Under the pieces are notes generated by a model. That model had not been told where the DNA came from, did no database searches, and worked only from the letters and a program-made list of their open reading frames with translations. A DNA stretch of 6,680 nucleotides from Syntrophorhabdaceae bacterium PtaU1.Bin034 (GTDB taxonomy: Bacteria; Desulfobacterota_G; Syntrophorhabdia; Syntrophorhabdales; WCHB1-27). Of the stretch, positions 5,923 to 6,680 are shown in pieces. The DNA lies in contig MVRP01000216.1 in the NCBI GenBank assembly GCA_002067405.1, positions 1-6,680 on the forward strand, read 5' to 3'. Numbering within the stretch: position 1 is the first letter of the stretch; every line of letters begins with the position of its first letter. The position numbers and the translations under genes are program-made.

Positions 5923-6680
5923 ATGACGAATATCTATGAAGATTTGTTTAACCATGTGGGCGATGCCATTGTGCTTCGTGAGATGGTAAGCAATGGGGCG
6001 AAGGCACACTTCATTGACGCGAACCCGGCCGCCTGTCGACTGCTCGGATACAGTCTTGAGGAACTCCGGGATCTCGCGCTGGTCGATATTCAGCTTGATC
6101 GGAGCATCCTTGACAAACCTCCCGTTGACATGACCAAAATGGCCTCCCCCACAGGGCTTCTGTTCGAACGAACCCTGGTACGAAAGGATGGTTCGAGGTT
6201 CCTCGCGGAAATCAATTCGAAGGTTTTCTATAGAGACGTAAAACCGCTGATCGTATCTTCCATCAGAGACATTACCGAACGGGGCAAGGCAGAGGAGGAG
6301 CTCCGCAAAGCGCGGGATGAACTGGAACGGCGGGTCGGCGAGAGAACGGAGGAACTCCAGCGGGCTTACGACAAACTGGTTGCAGAATCGAGAGAGAAGG
6401 AACAGGCGGAAGCGGCCCTTCGGAAGGCCCAAAAAATGGAGGCTCTCGGTGTATTGGCCGGCGGCCTTGCTCACGATTTCAACAACATCCTCTCTGCGGT
6501 CATTGGATTTGCAGAACTTACGCGCGACCACATTTCAGAGAAGAGCAGTGAGCGCCGTTATGTCGATAGGATTGTAGAGGCGGGCATCCGCGGCCGTGAT
6601 ATTGTGAAACAAATGCTTGCATTCAGCAGGCAGGCAGAGGAAAAGAAACCCATTCTTCTAAGCACCGTGGTCAGGGAAAG
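5923..6680 (+). CDS. PAS-domain sensor histidine kinase, N-terminal part (cut by right edge)
   Basis: I translated this by hand because the frame is open to the window end: 252 codons from ATG 5923, with AGGAGG 5 nt upstream (5912-5917). Residues about 4-120 form a PAS domain (FIDANPAACRLLGYSLEEL at 30-48; VRKDGSRFLAEI at 86-97; SSIRDITER at 112-120). A charged coiled coil follows (about 121-170, including ERRVGERTEELQ). The HisKA dimerisation/phosphoacceptor domain starts at KMEALGVLAGGLAHDFNNIL (171-190), with H184 as the predicted phosphorylation site. It continues through RIVEAGIRGRDIVKQMLAFS (216-235). The HATPase domain, and any receiver domain, lie beyond base 6680. No transmembrane segment or signal peptide precedes the PAS domain, so it is a soluble cytoplasmic kinase as far as visible. 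It is transcribed away from the alarmone/glycan cluster. A functional link is not shown. Confidence 0.9.
   Translation, partial: MTNIYEDLFNHVGDAIVLREMVSNGAKAHFIDANPAACRLLGYSLEELRDLALVDIQLDRSILDKPPVDMTKMASPTGLLFERTLVRKDGSRFLAEINSKVFYRDVKPLIVSSIRDITERGKAEEELRKARDELERRVGERTEELQRAYDKLVAESREKEQAEAALRKAQKMEALGVLAGGLAHDFNNILSAVIGFAELTRDHISEKSSERRYVDRIVEAGIRGRDIVKQMLAFSRQAEEKKPILLSTVVRE

Noticed and set aside
5824..6531. 235-codon minus-strand open frame opposite the sensor kinase
   Set aside because: The plus strand here clearly encodes PAS and HisKA motifs with a good ribosome binding site. The antisense frame is a codon-bias shadow.

Overview
The window looks like chromosome from a moderately GC-rich Gram-negative bacterium. 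I lean towards a Deltaproteobacteria/Desulfobacterota-type lineage. The reasons are the style of the PAS/HisKA sensor kinase (H-box LAGGLAHDFNNIL), the strong AGGAGG ribosome binding sites and the compact operon. No rRNA or other taxonomic marker is present, so this placement is inference.

The left 5.6 kb is a five-gene cluster read leftwards (minus strand). In transcription order it holds: a small XRE-type helix-turn-helix regulator (5320-5544); a RelA/SpoT-homologue (RSH) with an intact (p)ppGpp synthetase domain, a degenerate HD hydrolase domain, a TGS domain and no C-terminal regulatory domains (3809-5251); a 776-residue protein joining a GT4 glycosyltransferase to an alpha/alpha-toroid-like domain (1454-3784); a second, related GT4 glycosyltransferase (238-1464); and the first 78 codons of a GH130 mannoside-phosphorylase-type protein that runs off the left edge (1-235). 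Gaps are 68 nt, 24 nt, an 11-nt overlap and 2 nt, and I see no terminator between the genes, so one transcript is likely.

The right part (5545-6680) is an A/T-rich divergent intergenic region followed by a plus-strand PAS/HisKA sensor histidine kinase that is cut by the right edge (from 5923). The intergenic region holds a near-consensus plus-strand sigma70 promoter (TTGACA-18-TAAAAT, 5676-5705). It also holds a weaker minus-strand promoter for the HTH gene, with an 8-bp-arm inverted repeat between its -35 and -10 boxes that looks like the HTH protein's operator. The kinase message would have a leader of about 210 nt containing two small hairpins and a 29-nt pure pyrimidine tract.

The most interesting reading is that an alarmone synthetase and its own repressor-like regulator are co-transcribed with genes to build (two GT4 proteins) and phosphorolytically break down (GH130) a probably mannose-containing intracellular glycan. 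The gene identities come from sequence motifs. The link between (p)ppGpp and glycan turnover is a hypothesis from gene order.
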